64,000 nucleotides of DNA. Source: Sneathiella marina. Its GTDB lineage: Bacteria; Pseudomonadota; Alphaproteobacteria; Sneathiellales; Sneathiellaceae. Below, one piece after another: positions 1-8,443 of the stretch. Each line of letters opens with the position of its first letter. Positions within the stretch are counted from its first letter, which is position 1. Made by a program: the position numbers and the translations under genes. The stretch covers positions 186,001 to 250,000 of the forward strand of contig NZ_CP098747.1 in assembly GCF_023746535.1 (NCBI RefSeq). Direction: 5' to 3'. Below the pieces are notes generated by a model. The model saw only the letters and a list, made by a program, of their open reading frames with translations, had not been told where the DNA came from and searched no databases.

Positions 1-864
1 GGCCGTTCCCTGCAACCCGCTGCAGACCATATAGGCGTCGCCGATGGTTTTGATTTTCTCCAAACCCTGTTCGGCCGATAGTCTATCGAAATCAGAAAAT
101 ATCCGATCAAGCAGCAGCACGATTTCATCGGGATCATGGTCCATGGCGTATCCGGTGAAACCGACAATATCGGCGAATATAATTGTGACATTGTCCAGTT
201 GATCGGCTATGGGCCGCTGTTCGTTCTTCAACCTCTCGCTGATAGAAGCCGGCAGCATGTTTTCAATCAGTTGTTCGGATCTTCGCCGTTCGAGAGAGAG
301 AAGATCAAGGGCTGTATTTTTTTGTTTGACGAAATAGCTCATCATGACAAAGGCAACGATGGACACGCCGCTCAAGTTCATCACAAACAGCACGACAACA
401 ACACCGGCGGGTAACAGGTTATCAATGGTGACGGCCGGATACTCTATGGTACTTCCGATTGAGACAAGCAGAATAAAGCCGATAAACCACAAAGCCGCTT
501 GCCGGCGTCCGGCAAACATCAGGGCGCCGATGGGGCTGGTGAACGACCAGACGACCACAGCCGATGAATTGACAAAACCGCCCAATTCCCACATCAGGAA
601 AAACGGCAGGAGCAATGAACAGGCAAGCTGGCTGCTCCTGAGCAAAGTAAATCCGTGTCGAAGCTTCAGGGTTAAAAGAGAGGCGAGAGATAGAATAACA
701 TAAGTGCCGGGGATCGCGGCGGCCCCGATTTCACCGAAATATCCGTATAAAGCGGACCAGAAAACAGCCGCACCGGTCATCATCAGGGTGGATAGAATAA
801 GCAGACGGCGCTGCAATCCCATTTCTTCATCGTCCGGCTTTATGAGGGGCGATTGTGCAAACAT
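1..864 (-). CDS. Membrane class III adenylate/guanylate cyclase, C-terminus cut by window edge
   Basis: The reverse strand reads open from an ATG at 864 to the window edge (288 codons seen). The first two thirds hold about six hydrophobic segments (for example around IGALMFAG and VVVVLFVMNLSG). A short linker with LERRRSEQLIENMLP follows, and then the start of a class III cyclase domain: IIFADIVGFTGYAMDHDP carries the first metal-binding Asp, and EKIKTIGDAYMV is the second conserved block. The family makes cAMP or cGMP from ATP/GTP at the inner membrane face. The substrate-specifying residues and second metal region are beyond the edge, so cAMP versus cGMP cannot be decided. The gene is isolated and transcribed away from the AT-rich patch to its right. 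Confidence 0.85.
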   Translation of the reverse strand, partial: MFAQSPLIKPDDEEMGLQRRLLILSTLMMTGAAVFWSALYGYFGEIGAAAIPGTYVILSLASLLTLKLRHGFTLLRSSQLACSLLLPFFLMWELGGFVNSSAVVVWSFTSPIGALMFAGRRQAALWFIGFILLVSIGSTIEYPAVTIDNLLPAGVVVVLFVMNLSGVSIVAFVMMSYFVKQKNTALDLLSLERRRSEQLIENMLPASISERLKNEQRPIADQLDNVTIIFADIVGFTGYAMDHDPDEIVLLLDRIFSDFDRLSAEQGLEKIKTIGDAYMVCSGLQGTA

Positions 865-869
865 TGGAA

Positions 870-1204
870 ACAGACGCCCCTTTTTGGCAATTAATTACCC
901 AAGCCCTAGGGTCCAGCTATCGACTTTCAGCTGGTAGGTGTCAGTTTACAGGGTTTTTCGAGCTAGAAAATCTAATTATTTTTCTTTTTCTACCTACCGC
1001 CTCTTCAACTTACCTGGCGTAAGGTTTTCGACCGCGTCGCACCATAAGCCATGGTTTGCTTTCAGGATAAGATAGAAACAGCATTTCAATTTCACTAAAG
1101 GTAAGAATACTATTTTTACTATAAAATATATCTAAAATCCATTACTCATAGATGTAAATAAAAATCAAATATTATATGTATATTTTTAATATAAAGGAAA
1201 TATT
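870..1204. other. Non-coding, strongly AT-rich intergenic stretch
   Basis: No convincing gene on either strand. The base composition drops sharply from about 1080 onward (long A/T runs) compared with the flanking core genes. It presumably holds the promoters of the cyclase (leftward) and of the orphan gene (rightward). An AAAGGA ribosome-binding-site-like sequence sits at 1193-1198, just before an ATT codon at 1205. Confidence 0.5.
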
Positions 1205-2305
1205 ATTAAAATATTAGGCGTATTAATATCTTTATGTGCAATATTTACTATTATAAGATCATCTGTTTATTCACATAAAAATAAAGAAAATACTCATAAA
1301 TTTATTGGACTCGTCGCTATTTATGAGAAAATTTGCCGTGATGTTAAGATGGAAAAATTTGTAACAATCAATCGCCCTAAAAACATGGATCTCGCGTTAA
1401 TTGAAAATCTTGGTTTTATTGGACCCGCCAGCTGTATTCCCTTCGACGAGGAGGCAATAAGCGATCAATGCATGGAGGATATCGAGGTAGTACGCGGGCA
1501 CAGGGAAAAGTACGAAAATCTTCTAGCAGGCCTCGAAAGAGCTTTCACAGTCGCAACGAGCAATATGCAAAAGCAAATTGGGTATTCGTCTGGTGCTTTA
1601 TCGAAGATTATTGGGGAAAATCTGGCGACCAAAATAGCCAATCGGAATATCTATTTTATCAACTATGTATATGCGCAGATGACAGATTACGGTAGATGCG
1701 GCCAATTAACCTCAAAGGTTTTTTTCAATTATGTGGCCGAGCTTTATAAATCGACACGAAAAGTTCCCAAATTGCAGATTGTAAAGGTTGTCGGTGACAC
1801 AGCACCGGATGTGAAAGCCTTTCGCAAAAGCAAAAGCCGAATTAATGATCATAGTTTTTTTGTCGTTGGCGGTGATCTTCCGGTAGGAGAGGCTATGGTT
1901 GACATAAATACAACCAAACCGATCCCGGAAAAGTACCTCACAGGTTGGGTATGTGATTTATGGAACAAAGACCTCGTCTCTGGTCCTGTTTCGGAAGTTG
2001 CCAAATCAAACAAAATCTACGACTTGTCTAAATGGAAAAAAGTCACGATTCTAGATGTCTCTGATCCGTATTTTTCAGGCTCTGGGCGAAACTATAATCT
2101 CCCGCCCGACACCTCCCTCAGTCACTATGACTATTTTTTGAATCCACAGCTCTTCCTTGACATGATGGAGATGGACGTGCGTCTGAAAGAGGGATTTGAT
2201 ATGGCAAAAGTGAAAAAGGCAATCGAGTTACCAGACCGGATAAAAAAAGATACAGAAAAAAACAAAGTCGATAGCAACAGGCCATCTGGTCATACCGGCT
2301 TATAG
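1205..2305 (+). CDS. Orphan hypothetical protein, probably with an N-terminal membrane anchor; start at ATT proposed
   Basis: I do not recognise this protein. The first in-frame ATG is at 1349 (318 aa), but the frame stays open back to a TAA at 1187. The 48 codons upstream look coding: a hydrophobic stretch (ILGVLISLCAIFTII) followed by a polar segment (SSVYSHKNKENTHKF) that runs smoothly into the annotated part. An AAAGGA motif lies 6 bases before an ATT at 1205, whereas 1349 has no ribosome site. I therefore propose a rare ATT start giving about 366 aa with a single transmembrane anchor. The rest is soluble, lysine-rich and AT-rich, unlike the neighbouring core genes, which suggests recent acquisition. 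No catalytic motif was seen. A start at 1349, or a missed frame error, remains possible. Confidence 0.6.
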   Translation: MKILGVLISLCAIFTIIRSSVYSHKNKENTHKFIGLVAIYEKICRDVKMEKFVTINRPKNMDLALIENLGFIGPASCIPFDEEAISDQCMEDIEVVRGHREKYENLLAGLERAFTVATSNMQKQIGYSSGALSKIIGENLATKIANRNIYFINYVYAQMTDYGRCGQLTSKVFFNYVAELYKSTRKVPKLQIVKVVGDTAPDVKAFRKSKSRINDHSFFVVGGDLPVGEAMVDINTTKPIPEKYLTGWVCDLWNKDLVSGPVSEVAKSNKIYDLSKWKKVTILDVSDPYFSGSGRNYNLPPDTSLSHYDYFLNPQLFLDMMEMDVRLKEGFDMAKVKKAIELPDRIKKDTEKNKVDSNRPSGHTGL

Positions 2306-2318
2306 GACAGAGTTTAAC

Positions 2319-2350
2319 GGGAAAGAGCGATGACTTGGCTCGCTCTTTCC
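2319..2350 (+). terminator. Hairpin after the orphan gene
   Basis: A perfect 11-bp inverted repeat (GGAAAGAGCGA at 2320-2330, its complement at 2340-2350) with a 9-base loop lies 14 bases after the stop at 2305. There is no following T run, so it may act as a transcript end or stabiliser rather than a classic intrinsic terminator. Confidence 0.5.
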
Positions 2351-2391
2351 TAAGCTGAGAGTCCGTAAAAGAGGGCGCGTGCCCATGGAAT

Positions 2392-2476
2392 TCAAGCGAC
2401 CTGTTTCAATTTTTCGGCGGGTGTGATGCCGTGAATATGTCCTTCTGCGCCTTGAAAGAAATCCGATTTGTCGCCC
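2392..2476 (-). pseudogene. Possible transposase C-terminal remnant
   Basis: On the reverse strand a short open stretch ends with HIHGITPAEKLKQVA and a TGA at 2392-2394. The ITPA-(E/Q)-KL ending resembles the C-terminus of IS3-type integrase-core transposases. An in-frame TAG interrupts it just upstream and no other transposase part or clear terminal repeats were seen. If real, it is a scar of an insertion sequence between the orphan gene and xthA. Confidence 0.25.
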
Positions 2477-2537
2477 TAGCTGCCCTCTTTCGTACAGGGA
2501 ACGCCACCTTAATGGTGCCCCCTGCTGGCGATACAAT

Positions 2538-3350
2538 CTATTTCAGACCCTTCAAGTCGAAATCGACGACTACCGGCGCATGGTCCGAAGGCTTTTCCCA
2601 ACCGCGGGGTTCAAGCAGGACGTCCATGGCTTTCAAATGCGGCTTGAGAGCCGGCGTCACCCAGACATGATCGAGCCGGCGGCCCTTGTTTGCGGCTTTC
2701 CAGTCCCGGGCGCGATAGCTCCACCAGGAATAAAGTGGCTCTGGTTCCGGCACAAAATGACGCATGACATCAATCCAGTCATGGGAATTCATGATGCGAT
2801 CCATATGCTCGACTTCGATGGGGGTATGGCTGACCACCTTCAATAGCTGCTTGTGGCTCCACACGTCGCTTTCATAGGGAGCCACATTCAAATCACCGAC
2901 GAGGACCAGCTTGTTGTTTTTGGACTGTCGCTTGGTGAACCAATCGGTCATTTCTGTCATGAAATCCAGTTTATGGGCGAATTTGTCATTCTCGTCGACA
3001 TCGGGAACATCACCGCCGGCGGGCACATAGAAATTGTTCACTTCAATGCCATTTTCCAGTTCTATTGCCAGATGCCGCTTGTCGTCTTTGCCGCACCATA
3101 AGGGCCCATCACAGACGGAAAAGGGTCGTTTCGAGAAAATAGCCACGCCATTATAACTTTTCTGACCCGCAATAACATGATGTTCAAATCCCATTTTCGT
3201 GAAAGCTTTCAATGGAAATTCGTTGTCGGTGACCTTGGTTTCCTGAAGGCACAGGATATCGGGATTATTTTCTGCAACAAAGTTTTCAACATGGGAGAGG
3301 CGGGCTCTGACGGAATTTACATTCCAGGTGACAAGGCGCATTTTGCTCAT
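2538..3350 (-). CDS. xthA: Exodeoxyribonuclease III
   Basis: A 270-aa AP endonuclease/3'-5' exonuclease of the exonuclease III family, acting in base excision repair on abasic sites and blocked 3' ends. The fold's signatures are in order: TWNVNSVRAR near the N-terminus, LQETK with the metal-binding Glu37, the tyrosine of FYVPAGG near 108, VGDLNVAP with Asp153 and Asn155, RLDHVWVT, and the C-terminal SDHAPVV with the catalytic Asp-His pair (256-257). Length is normal for the family. A second ATG three codons in could be the true start, since most relatives begin right before the TWN strand. It is transcribed in the same direction as the hypothetical gene, lolA and ftsK. Confidence 0.95.
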   Translation of the reverse strand: MSKMRLVTWNVNSVRARLSHVENFVAENNPDILCLQETKVTDNEFPLKAFTKMGFEHHVIAGQKSYNGVAIFSKRPFSVCDGPLWCGKDDKRHLAIELENGIEVNNFYVPAGGDVPDVDENDKFAHKLDFMTEMTDWFTKRQSKNNKLVLVGDLNVAPYESDVWSHKQLLKVVSHTPIEVEHMDRIMNSHDWIDVMRHFVPEPEPLYSWWSYRARDWKAANKGRRLDHVWVTPALKPHLKAMDVLLEPRGWEKPSDHAPVVVDFDLKGLK

Positions 3351-3376
3351 AATGACGTGTTCCGTGGTTGAAATTT

Positions 3377-3973
3377 CTAAAAGATATTAAAGCTGTTGCC
3401 CGTGATAGCGATCGGCCAATGGCCCTGTTCGAAGAGTTTGTATTTGATGGCAAAGGGATGGGTATCCTCTTCGCCCGCCGCGAGGACGAGGGCAGCCTGA
3501 TGGCAGGTTTGCAACGCCGAGCCGACGGCGGCGCGGATCAGTTCCTGATCCTCAATTCCGTTATCGTCGGTGATGGCTTCAACCGCCGTGGTTACCACTG
3601 AGGAGGCCGTTGCCGAAATTTGGGTGAGCGCGGCATTCAGATCTTCTTCGCTGATGAGCTCTAATGCCGCTGTGGTCAGGCCCATGCGCAGCTGTTCTTC
3701 AGCTTCCCACCAGTCACTGTTCCAGTCCGGATTGCTTGCGGCATAGGCCGCGTCATCCCAGTCCTCCACTTCACCCACAAAGGCATCGGGAAATCCAAGC
3801 GCGTTCATATAATCCCGGGCGACGGCAAACGATTCCTCCGTCAGCGGCTGACCGACTTCCTCAAACCAGGAAATGGAGGGGAGCAATTTGTTAAAGCGGA
3901 CAACCGATACCAGTGTCGGGTAATCGTCAAGATCCAGCTCTTCTTCTTCATCGTCGAATTCGTCGTCATGCAT
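3377..3973 (-). CDS. Conserved hypothetical protein, acidic N-terminus
   Basis: A 198-aa soluble protein without a motif I can name. It opens with a very acidic tract (DDEFDDEEEELDLDD). A helical, alanine-rich middle follows and the C-terminus ends in a GNSFNIF tail. It sits between xthA and lolA in the same orientation, 26 bases from xthA and 14 from lolA, so co-transcription is likely. Codon use and composition match the core neighbours, which argues that it is a genuine gene of this lineage. I can infer no function. Confidence 0.7.
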   Translation of the reverse strand: MHDDEFDDEEEELDLDDYPTLVSVVRFNKLLPSISWFEEVGQPLTEESFAVARDYMNALGFPDAFVGEVEDWDDAAYAASNPDWNSDWWEAEEQLRMGLTTAALELISEEDLNAALTQISATASSVVTTAVEAITDDNGIEDQELIRAAVGSALQTCHQAALVLAAGEEDTHPFAIKYKLFEQGHWPIAITGNSFNIF

Positions 3974-3987
3974 GGCAGTCGGGGCGC

Positions 3988-4608
3988 CTATTCGTAATCG
4001 CTATCAAAGAATGTAAACAGCTCCGGCCGGAGTTTCAGATTTCTCTGAATATTGCCGATGCTGATACTCGTGACGTTATTTTGAGCGTCCGTCACGAGCC
4101 ATTGACGCAGTTTAAGGGGCTCGTCAGCAAACACCAGCATAATACTGCCTTCATCCGGGTTTTCCGTATCGACAAGAGTAATCCGGAGCGTTTTCCCGTC
4201 ATTTTCTACCTTGGTTACCGTCACATCGCCGCTGAGTTTTATCTCGTCTTTCAACAGCACACTGACCGGCGTTGTGAACAGCGGTAACCGGGTTGTTTCC
4301 TTCAGTTCCTTGTCATGAAAAACCAGCCAGGTCCCATCGGCGACAACCAGGATTTGGGCAGGCGGACTATATTCGAACCGCATGCGTCCGGGACGGCGCA
4401 TATAAACATCGCCTTTTGTCACACCGCCAAAAGCATCGATTTGCAGAAATTCGGCTTGCATGGATTTAAGGTCGTTAAGATAGGCTTCAGCGCGGGTAAT
4501 CTCGATTTTATCTGCCGCACTTAACTCGGCCAGTGCAATAATTGGCATTCCGGCAACCATTAGCCCGGCGAGGGCAGGGGTCAGTTTTTTCAGCAGCTGC
4601 CGCATCAT
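3988..4608 (-). CDS. lolA: Outer-membrane lipoprotein carrier protein (LolA family)
   Basis: A 206-aa secreted protein. It has an N-terminal signal peptide (two Arg/Lys, then LTPALAGLMVAGMPIIALA). After it comes the LolA pattern: LKSMQAEFLQID, GDVYMRRPGRMRFEY, a PPAQILVVADG strand, and KLRQWLVTD. LolA takes lipoproteins released by LolCDE across the periplasm to the outer membrane. The MRRPGRMRFEY segment is the family's most recognisable block. It lies just downstream of ftsK in the same direction, the usual arrangement in alphaproteobacteria. Two adjacent ATGs (4608 and 4605) compete as start; the difference is immaterial. Confidence 0.9.
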   Translation of the reverse strand: MMRQLLKKLTPALAGLMVAGMPIIALAELSAADKIEITRAEAYLNDLKSMQAEFLQIDAFGGVTKGDVYMRRPGRMRFEYSPPAQILVVADGTWLVFHDKELKETTRLPLFTTPVSVLLKDEIKLSGDVTVTKVENDGKTLRITLVDTENPDEGSIMLVFADEPLKLRQWLVTDAQNNVTSISIGNIQRNLKLRPELFTFFDSDYE

Positions 4609-4712
4609 AAAATTTCCAGTTTTCTGTCAGGGTCGTTAAAATATTGTTCTAGATATAGGCTTGTATGCGGGGATTGCCAGACCAGGATCGGAATTCAACG
4701 GCTAAATTTGCC

Positions 4713-7091
4713 CTAATATTCACGGTCGTCAATATCCCGGGCCAAAACTTCCCGTTTTCCCACATGGTTGGCACTGCCGATGACGCCCTCTTTTTCCATC
4801 TGGTCAATGATACGGGCGGCGCGGTTATAGCCGATTTGCAGGTGACGCTGAACAAAACTGGTGGAAGCCTTGCGTTCGCGGCAGACCAGTTCGACGGCCC
4901 GGTCATATAGCTCATCTCCGCTGGAGCCACCGCCGGGTGCACCGGACATTCCGTCAAAATCACCCTGGGCTTCTTCGGTAACCTCATTTTTATAATCCGG
5001 TTGGCCCTGGCTTTTCAGGAAAGTAACCACTTGCTCAACTTCTTCATCCGAGACGAACGGCCCATGAACGCGCTGCACACGTCCTGCCCCCGGCATATAG
5101 AGCATATCACCCTGGCCCAGAAGCTGTTCCGCGCCCTGTTCACCGAGGACGGTTCGACTGTCGATTTTTGACGTGACCTGGAAACTGATGCGGGTCGGGA
5201 AGTTGGCCTTAATGGTCCCGGTGATGACGTCCACGGAGGGGCGCTGCGTGGCCATGACAACATGTAGGCCGGCCGCCCGGGCCATTTGAGCAAGACGTTG
5301 CACCGCGACCTCGATATCCTTGCCGGCGACCATCATCAGGTCAGCCATTTCATCAACGATGATGACAATCATCGGAAGCGGATCGGTGTCCAGACCGCGC
5401 TCCTCAAAGACCGGTTCGCCCGACACCGCATCAAAACCGGTTTGCACGGTGCGTTTGAGAACCTCGCCTTTTTTCTTGGCTTCGCGGATGCGCTGGTTGT
5501 AACCGTCGACATTTCGAACGCCAAGCTCTGCCATCTTGCGATAGCGATCCTCCATTTCCTTCACCGCCCATTTCAAGGCAACAACAGCCTTGCCCGGCTC
5601 GGTTACGACCGGAGCCAGCAAATGCGGGATCCCATCATAAACGGACAATTCCAGCATTTTCGGATCGATCATGATAAAGCGGCACTCTTCGGGGGAGAGG
5701 CGATATAGTAACGACAGGATCATGGTATTCACGGCCACGGACTTACCCGAACCAGTGGTTCCCGCGATCAGCAAATGGGGCATCCGGGCTAGATCGGCGA
5801 CCACCAGATCGCCGCCAATATCCTTGCCCAAAGCCAATGTCAGCTTGGAACTGGTGCTTTCATAGGCGGCGGCGGAGAGCAGTTCCCGCAGGAAAACGGT
5901 TTCCCGCCGCTGGTTTGGCAGCTCGATGCCGATGGCATTACGCCCCGGAATAACGGCGATACGGGTTGAGATGGCGCTCATGGAACGGGCAATATCGTCG
6001 GCAAGGCCGATTACCCGCGAACTTTTCAGACCTGGGGCCGGTTCCAGTTCATACAAGGTGACAACCGGTCCGGGCCGAACCCGGCTGATTTCTCCCTTGA
6101 TCCCATAGTCATCAAGCACGGATTCCAGTAATCGGGCATTTTTCGACAACGCTTCTTCGCTGATCGGCTTGGCAACCAGCTTGGTGTCGGGCAGGGATAG
6201 CAGATCCAGCGGCGGCAATTGGTATTCGCCGGAGGGGCCAAGGTCGAGAGCAGGCTGTTTTTCGGCAGCGACACGTTTACCGACTGCCGTTTTGCTGCTG
6301 CGCTGCTCGATATGCGGTTCCGCCGATTTACGGAAGACGGGTTTTTTGACCTTCTTTTCCCGCGATTTCTTTTTCGGTGTTGCGACAGGGGCGTCGATCT
6401 CGTCATATTCGGTCTCATCTTCATCGGCAGATTTTTTCCTGAAACCGCGCAGGTAGCCCGGTGCCAGAAGCAATGTTTGCAAGATGGTCCTGAAGCCACC
6501 GCCGATAACCCGCCACTCCTGTTGCGACATCCCAAAGGAGACGAGCAGCAAGACGGCGGCAAAAACGAAGAGAACCGGGCCCAGAATGGCGGGATGAATG
6601 GGCACTCCGATTTTCTGCCCCAGAACGATAATTGAATTGAAGATCACTTCGCCGACGATGCCGCCATAACCGGAATTAAGCGGCCAGCCATCGGCCACCG
6701 GCAATGCCGCCAGCATGGCGGAGGTAAAACAGATCCCGAACGGGAAGACGGCCAAATGGATCCAACCCCAAGGGAGACCGCGGTGCGACATGACGCGCCA
6801 GGCCCAGGCGAGAAGGCCCAATATAAGAGCTATCGAGCCGAAACCGATTGTCTGCAGCAGCAAATCCGCCAAATGGGCCCCACCGGTACCCAGCAAATTG
6901 CTGGTCGCGCCGTCTGTGGCGTGATTGAAATTCGGATCCGCAGGTGAATAGGTGACAAGGGACAGGACGCAGATAAGCGCTAGAACCAGCAATGCCAGCC
7001 CGGCAAGTTCAATAACCCGCCGGTGGATAAAGTCCACACTACCTGTCGGCAGGAGAGAGATCGATTTGGAACTTCTACTTTTAGCCATCAT
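4713..7091 (-). CDS. ftsK: DNA translocase FtsK/SpoIIIE
   Basis: A 792-aa septum-located DNA pump that moves chromosome termini during division and activates dimer resolution. The N-terminal 200 residues have about four membrane segments. A charged linker of about 100 residues (KKKSREKKVKK) follows, then the motor: the alpha region around 310-430, and Walker A GTTGSGKS at 444-451. The Walker B block (MIVIIVDEMADLMM) comes next, with the RISFQVTSKIDSRTVL segment after it. A C-terminal gamma winged-helix domain (YDRAVELV, IGYNRAARIIDQMEKEGV) would read KOPS/SRS sequences. The linker is short compared with E. coli FtsK but normal for alphaproteobacteria. It is followed by lolA. Confidence 0.96.
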   Translation of the reverse strand: MMAKSRSSKSISLLPTGSVDFIHRRVIELAGLALLVLALICVLSLVTYSPADPNFNHATDGATSNLLGTGGAHLADLLLQTIGFGSIALILGLLAWAWRVMSHRGLPWGWIHLAVFPFGICFTSAMLAALPVADGWPLNSGYGGIVGEVIFNSIIVLGQKIGVPIHPAILGPVLFVFAAVLLLVSFGMSQQEWRVIGGGFRTILQTLLLAPGYLRGFRKKSADEDETEYDEIDAPVATPKKKSREKKVKKPVFRKSAEPHIEQRSSKTAVGKRVAAEKQPALDLGPSGEYQLPPLDLLSLPDTKLVAKPISEEALSKNARLLESVLDDYGIKGEISRVRPGPVVTLYELEPAPGLKSSRVIGLADDIARSMSAISTRIAVIPGRNAIGIELPNQRRETVFLRELLSAAAYESTSSKLTLALGKDIGGDLVVADLARMPHLLIAGTTGSGKSVAVNTMILSLLYRLSPEECRFIMIDPKMLELSVYDGIPHLLAPVVTEPGKAVVALKWAVKEMEDRYRKMAELGVRNVDGYNQRIREAKKKGEVLKRTVQTGFDAVSGEPVFEERGLDTDPLPMIVIIVDEMADLMMVAGKDIEVAVQRLAQMARAAGLHVVMATQRPSVDVITGTIKANFPTRISFQVTSKIDSRTVLGEQGAEQLLGQGDMLYMPGAGRVQRVHGPFVSDEEVEQVVTFLKSQGQPDYKNEVTEEAQGDFDGMSGAPGGGSSGDELYDRAVELVCRERKASTSFVQRHLQIGYNRAARIIDQMEKEGVIGSANHVGKREVLARDIDDREY

Positions 7092-7100
7092 ACCTGTATT

Positions 7101-8294
7101 CTATAAGCTATTGACGAGTCTAGATAAAGCCTCTTCCGTGGCGTCGGCGCTGCCAACCAGGGCAACACGGATATATTCATCGCCGGGATTGACGCCCTGC
7201 TCATCGGTGACACTGAGAAAGGCGCCCGGCAAGACCCGTAACGCGGCCTCCGTCCAGAGGCGTTTCGTGGCCTCCACCCCATTGCCGACATTCAGCCAAA
7301 GGAAAAATCCGGCTTGCGGTCGATAAAAGTCAAACCGCCCGGCCAGCAGTCTTTCAGCAATATCAAATTTCTGCCGGTACAAGGCCCGGTTTTCTGCCAC
7401 ATGGGCATCATCATTCCACAAGGCTGCCGCAGCCGCACATACGGGCAAGGGGGACGCGGCCCCGGCGAAGTTCCGTAAATTCAGAAAGTTCCTGATGATA
7501 TCTTCCTGGCCGACACAAAACCCGGATCGCAGACCGGCGGCGCTGGACCGTTTGGACAGGGAATGAAAGGACAGGACATGATCGAGGCTGCCACCGTCTT
7601 CCCTGCAGATTTCCAGAATACCGGCCGGTGGCTCCTGATCATAAATTTCGGTGTAGCATTCATCCATGACCAGCATGAAATCATGCTTTCTGGCAAGCCC
7701 TAGCACCCGGCGCAAATAATCCTTGCTGGCGCAGGTGCCTTGCGGGTTGGCCGGGCTGCACAGATAAAAAGCTGTTGTCCGGTCCAGCAGGTCGGGGTCG
7801 AGGGCGTCAAGGTCCGGGAAAAACCCCGATTGTTTGGTTGCCGGCATAAAAACCGCGTCCGCGCCGGCCATGACAGCGGCGGCATGATAGACATGATAAT
7901 AGGGGGTGGGCAGCAGGATGGCGGGTTTCGCCTGATTATGTCCGGCCCGTTCCGTGATCACCTGTGCGATCATGTACAGGGCTTCCTTGGTTCCGTTTAC
8001 CGGCGCAATATGCCGGTCCGCTTCTATCATTCCCGCAGGCAAATGATAGCGGCGATCCAGCCAGTTGGTGATGGCGCTGCGTAAGTCGGCACTGCCACCT
8101 ACCGGCGGGTATTTACCATAGAGATGTTCATTGGCCCGCAAGGCATCAATCATCAACTGAGGCGGTGTATGTTGCGGCTCGCCGATGGTCAGGGTTTGCG
8201 GCGCCAAATTCGGCGCAGCTGACAAGGGCCCCAATAGAGCCCTCAAGGCCTCAAACGGGGATCCCCTCAATTGTGATAAGTCAGAATTCAGCAT
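7101..8294 (-). CDS. Class I/II pyridoxal-phosphate aminotransferase, DapC-like
   Basis: A fold-type I aminotransferase of about 397 aa. Visible landmarks are SIGEP-like TIGEPQHTPP near the start, YGKYPPVGGSADLR, the substrate/PLP region PVNGTKEALYMIA, YLCSPANPQGT, the aspartate strand MLVMDECYTEIYD, and the PLP lysine in SFHSLSKRSSAAGLRSGF. Relatives with this look include N-succinyldiaminopimelate aminotransferases of lysine synthesis, but substrate cannot be read from the sequence. I place the start at the ATG at 8294, which begins MLNSDLSQL as in relatives, instead of a TTG at 8327. It lies 9 bases upstream of ftsK and is probably co-transcribed with it. Confidence 0.85.
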   Translation of the reverse strand: MLNSDLSQLRGSPFEALRALLGPLSAAPNLAPQTLTIGEPQHTPPQLMIDALRANEHLYGKYPPVGGSADLRSAITNWLDRRYHLPAGMIEADRHIAPVNGTKEALYMIAQVITERAGHNQAKPAILLPTPYYHVYHAAAVMAGADAVFMPATKQSGFFPDLDALDPDLLDRTTAFYLCSPANPQGTCASKDYLRRVLGLARKHDFMLVMDECYTEIYDQEPPAGILEICREDGGSLDHVLSFHSLSKRSSAAGLRSGFCVGQEDIIRNFLNLRNFAGAASPLPVCAAAAALWNDDAHVAENRALYRQKFDIAERLLAGRFDFYRPQAGFFLWLNVGNGVEATKRLWTEAALRVLPGAFLSVTDEQGVNPGDEYIRVALVGSADATEEALSRLVNSL

Positions 8295-8443
8295 CAAGTC
8301 CGTGCAAACCATTTTTGTAGAGAACAAAACGTGCTCGAACTTAAATAATTAGTCCTCTCGGCACAAGCAGCTTCGCCGCCCCGACGGTCATAAAAAGACA
8401 GCCTGTGTTTTTATACCACTATGAACGCCAGAGGGAGGGTCCT

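Noticed and set aside
2300-2536. 78-residue reverse frame between the orphan gene and xthA
   Set aside because: Arginine-rich, no ribosome site, and it covers the hairpin; the other reverse frame with the transposase-like ending is more protein-like.
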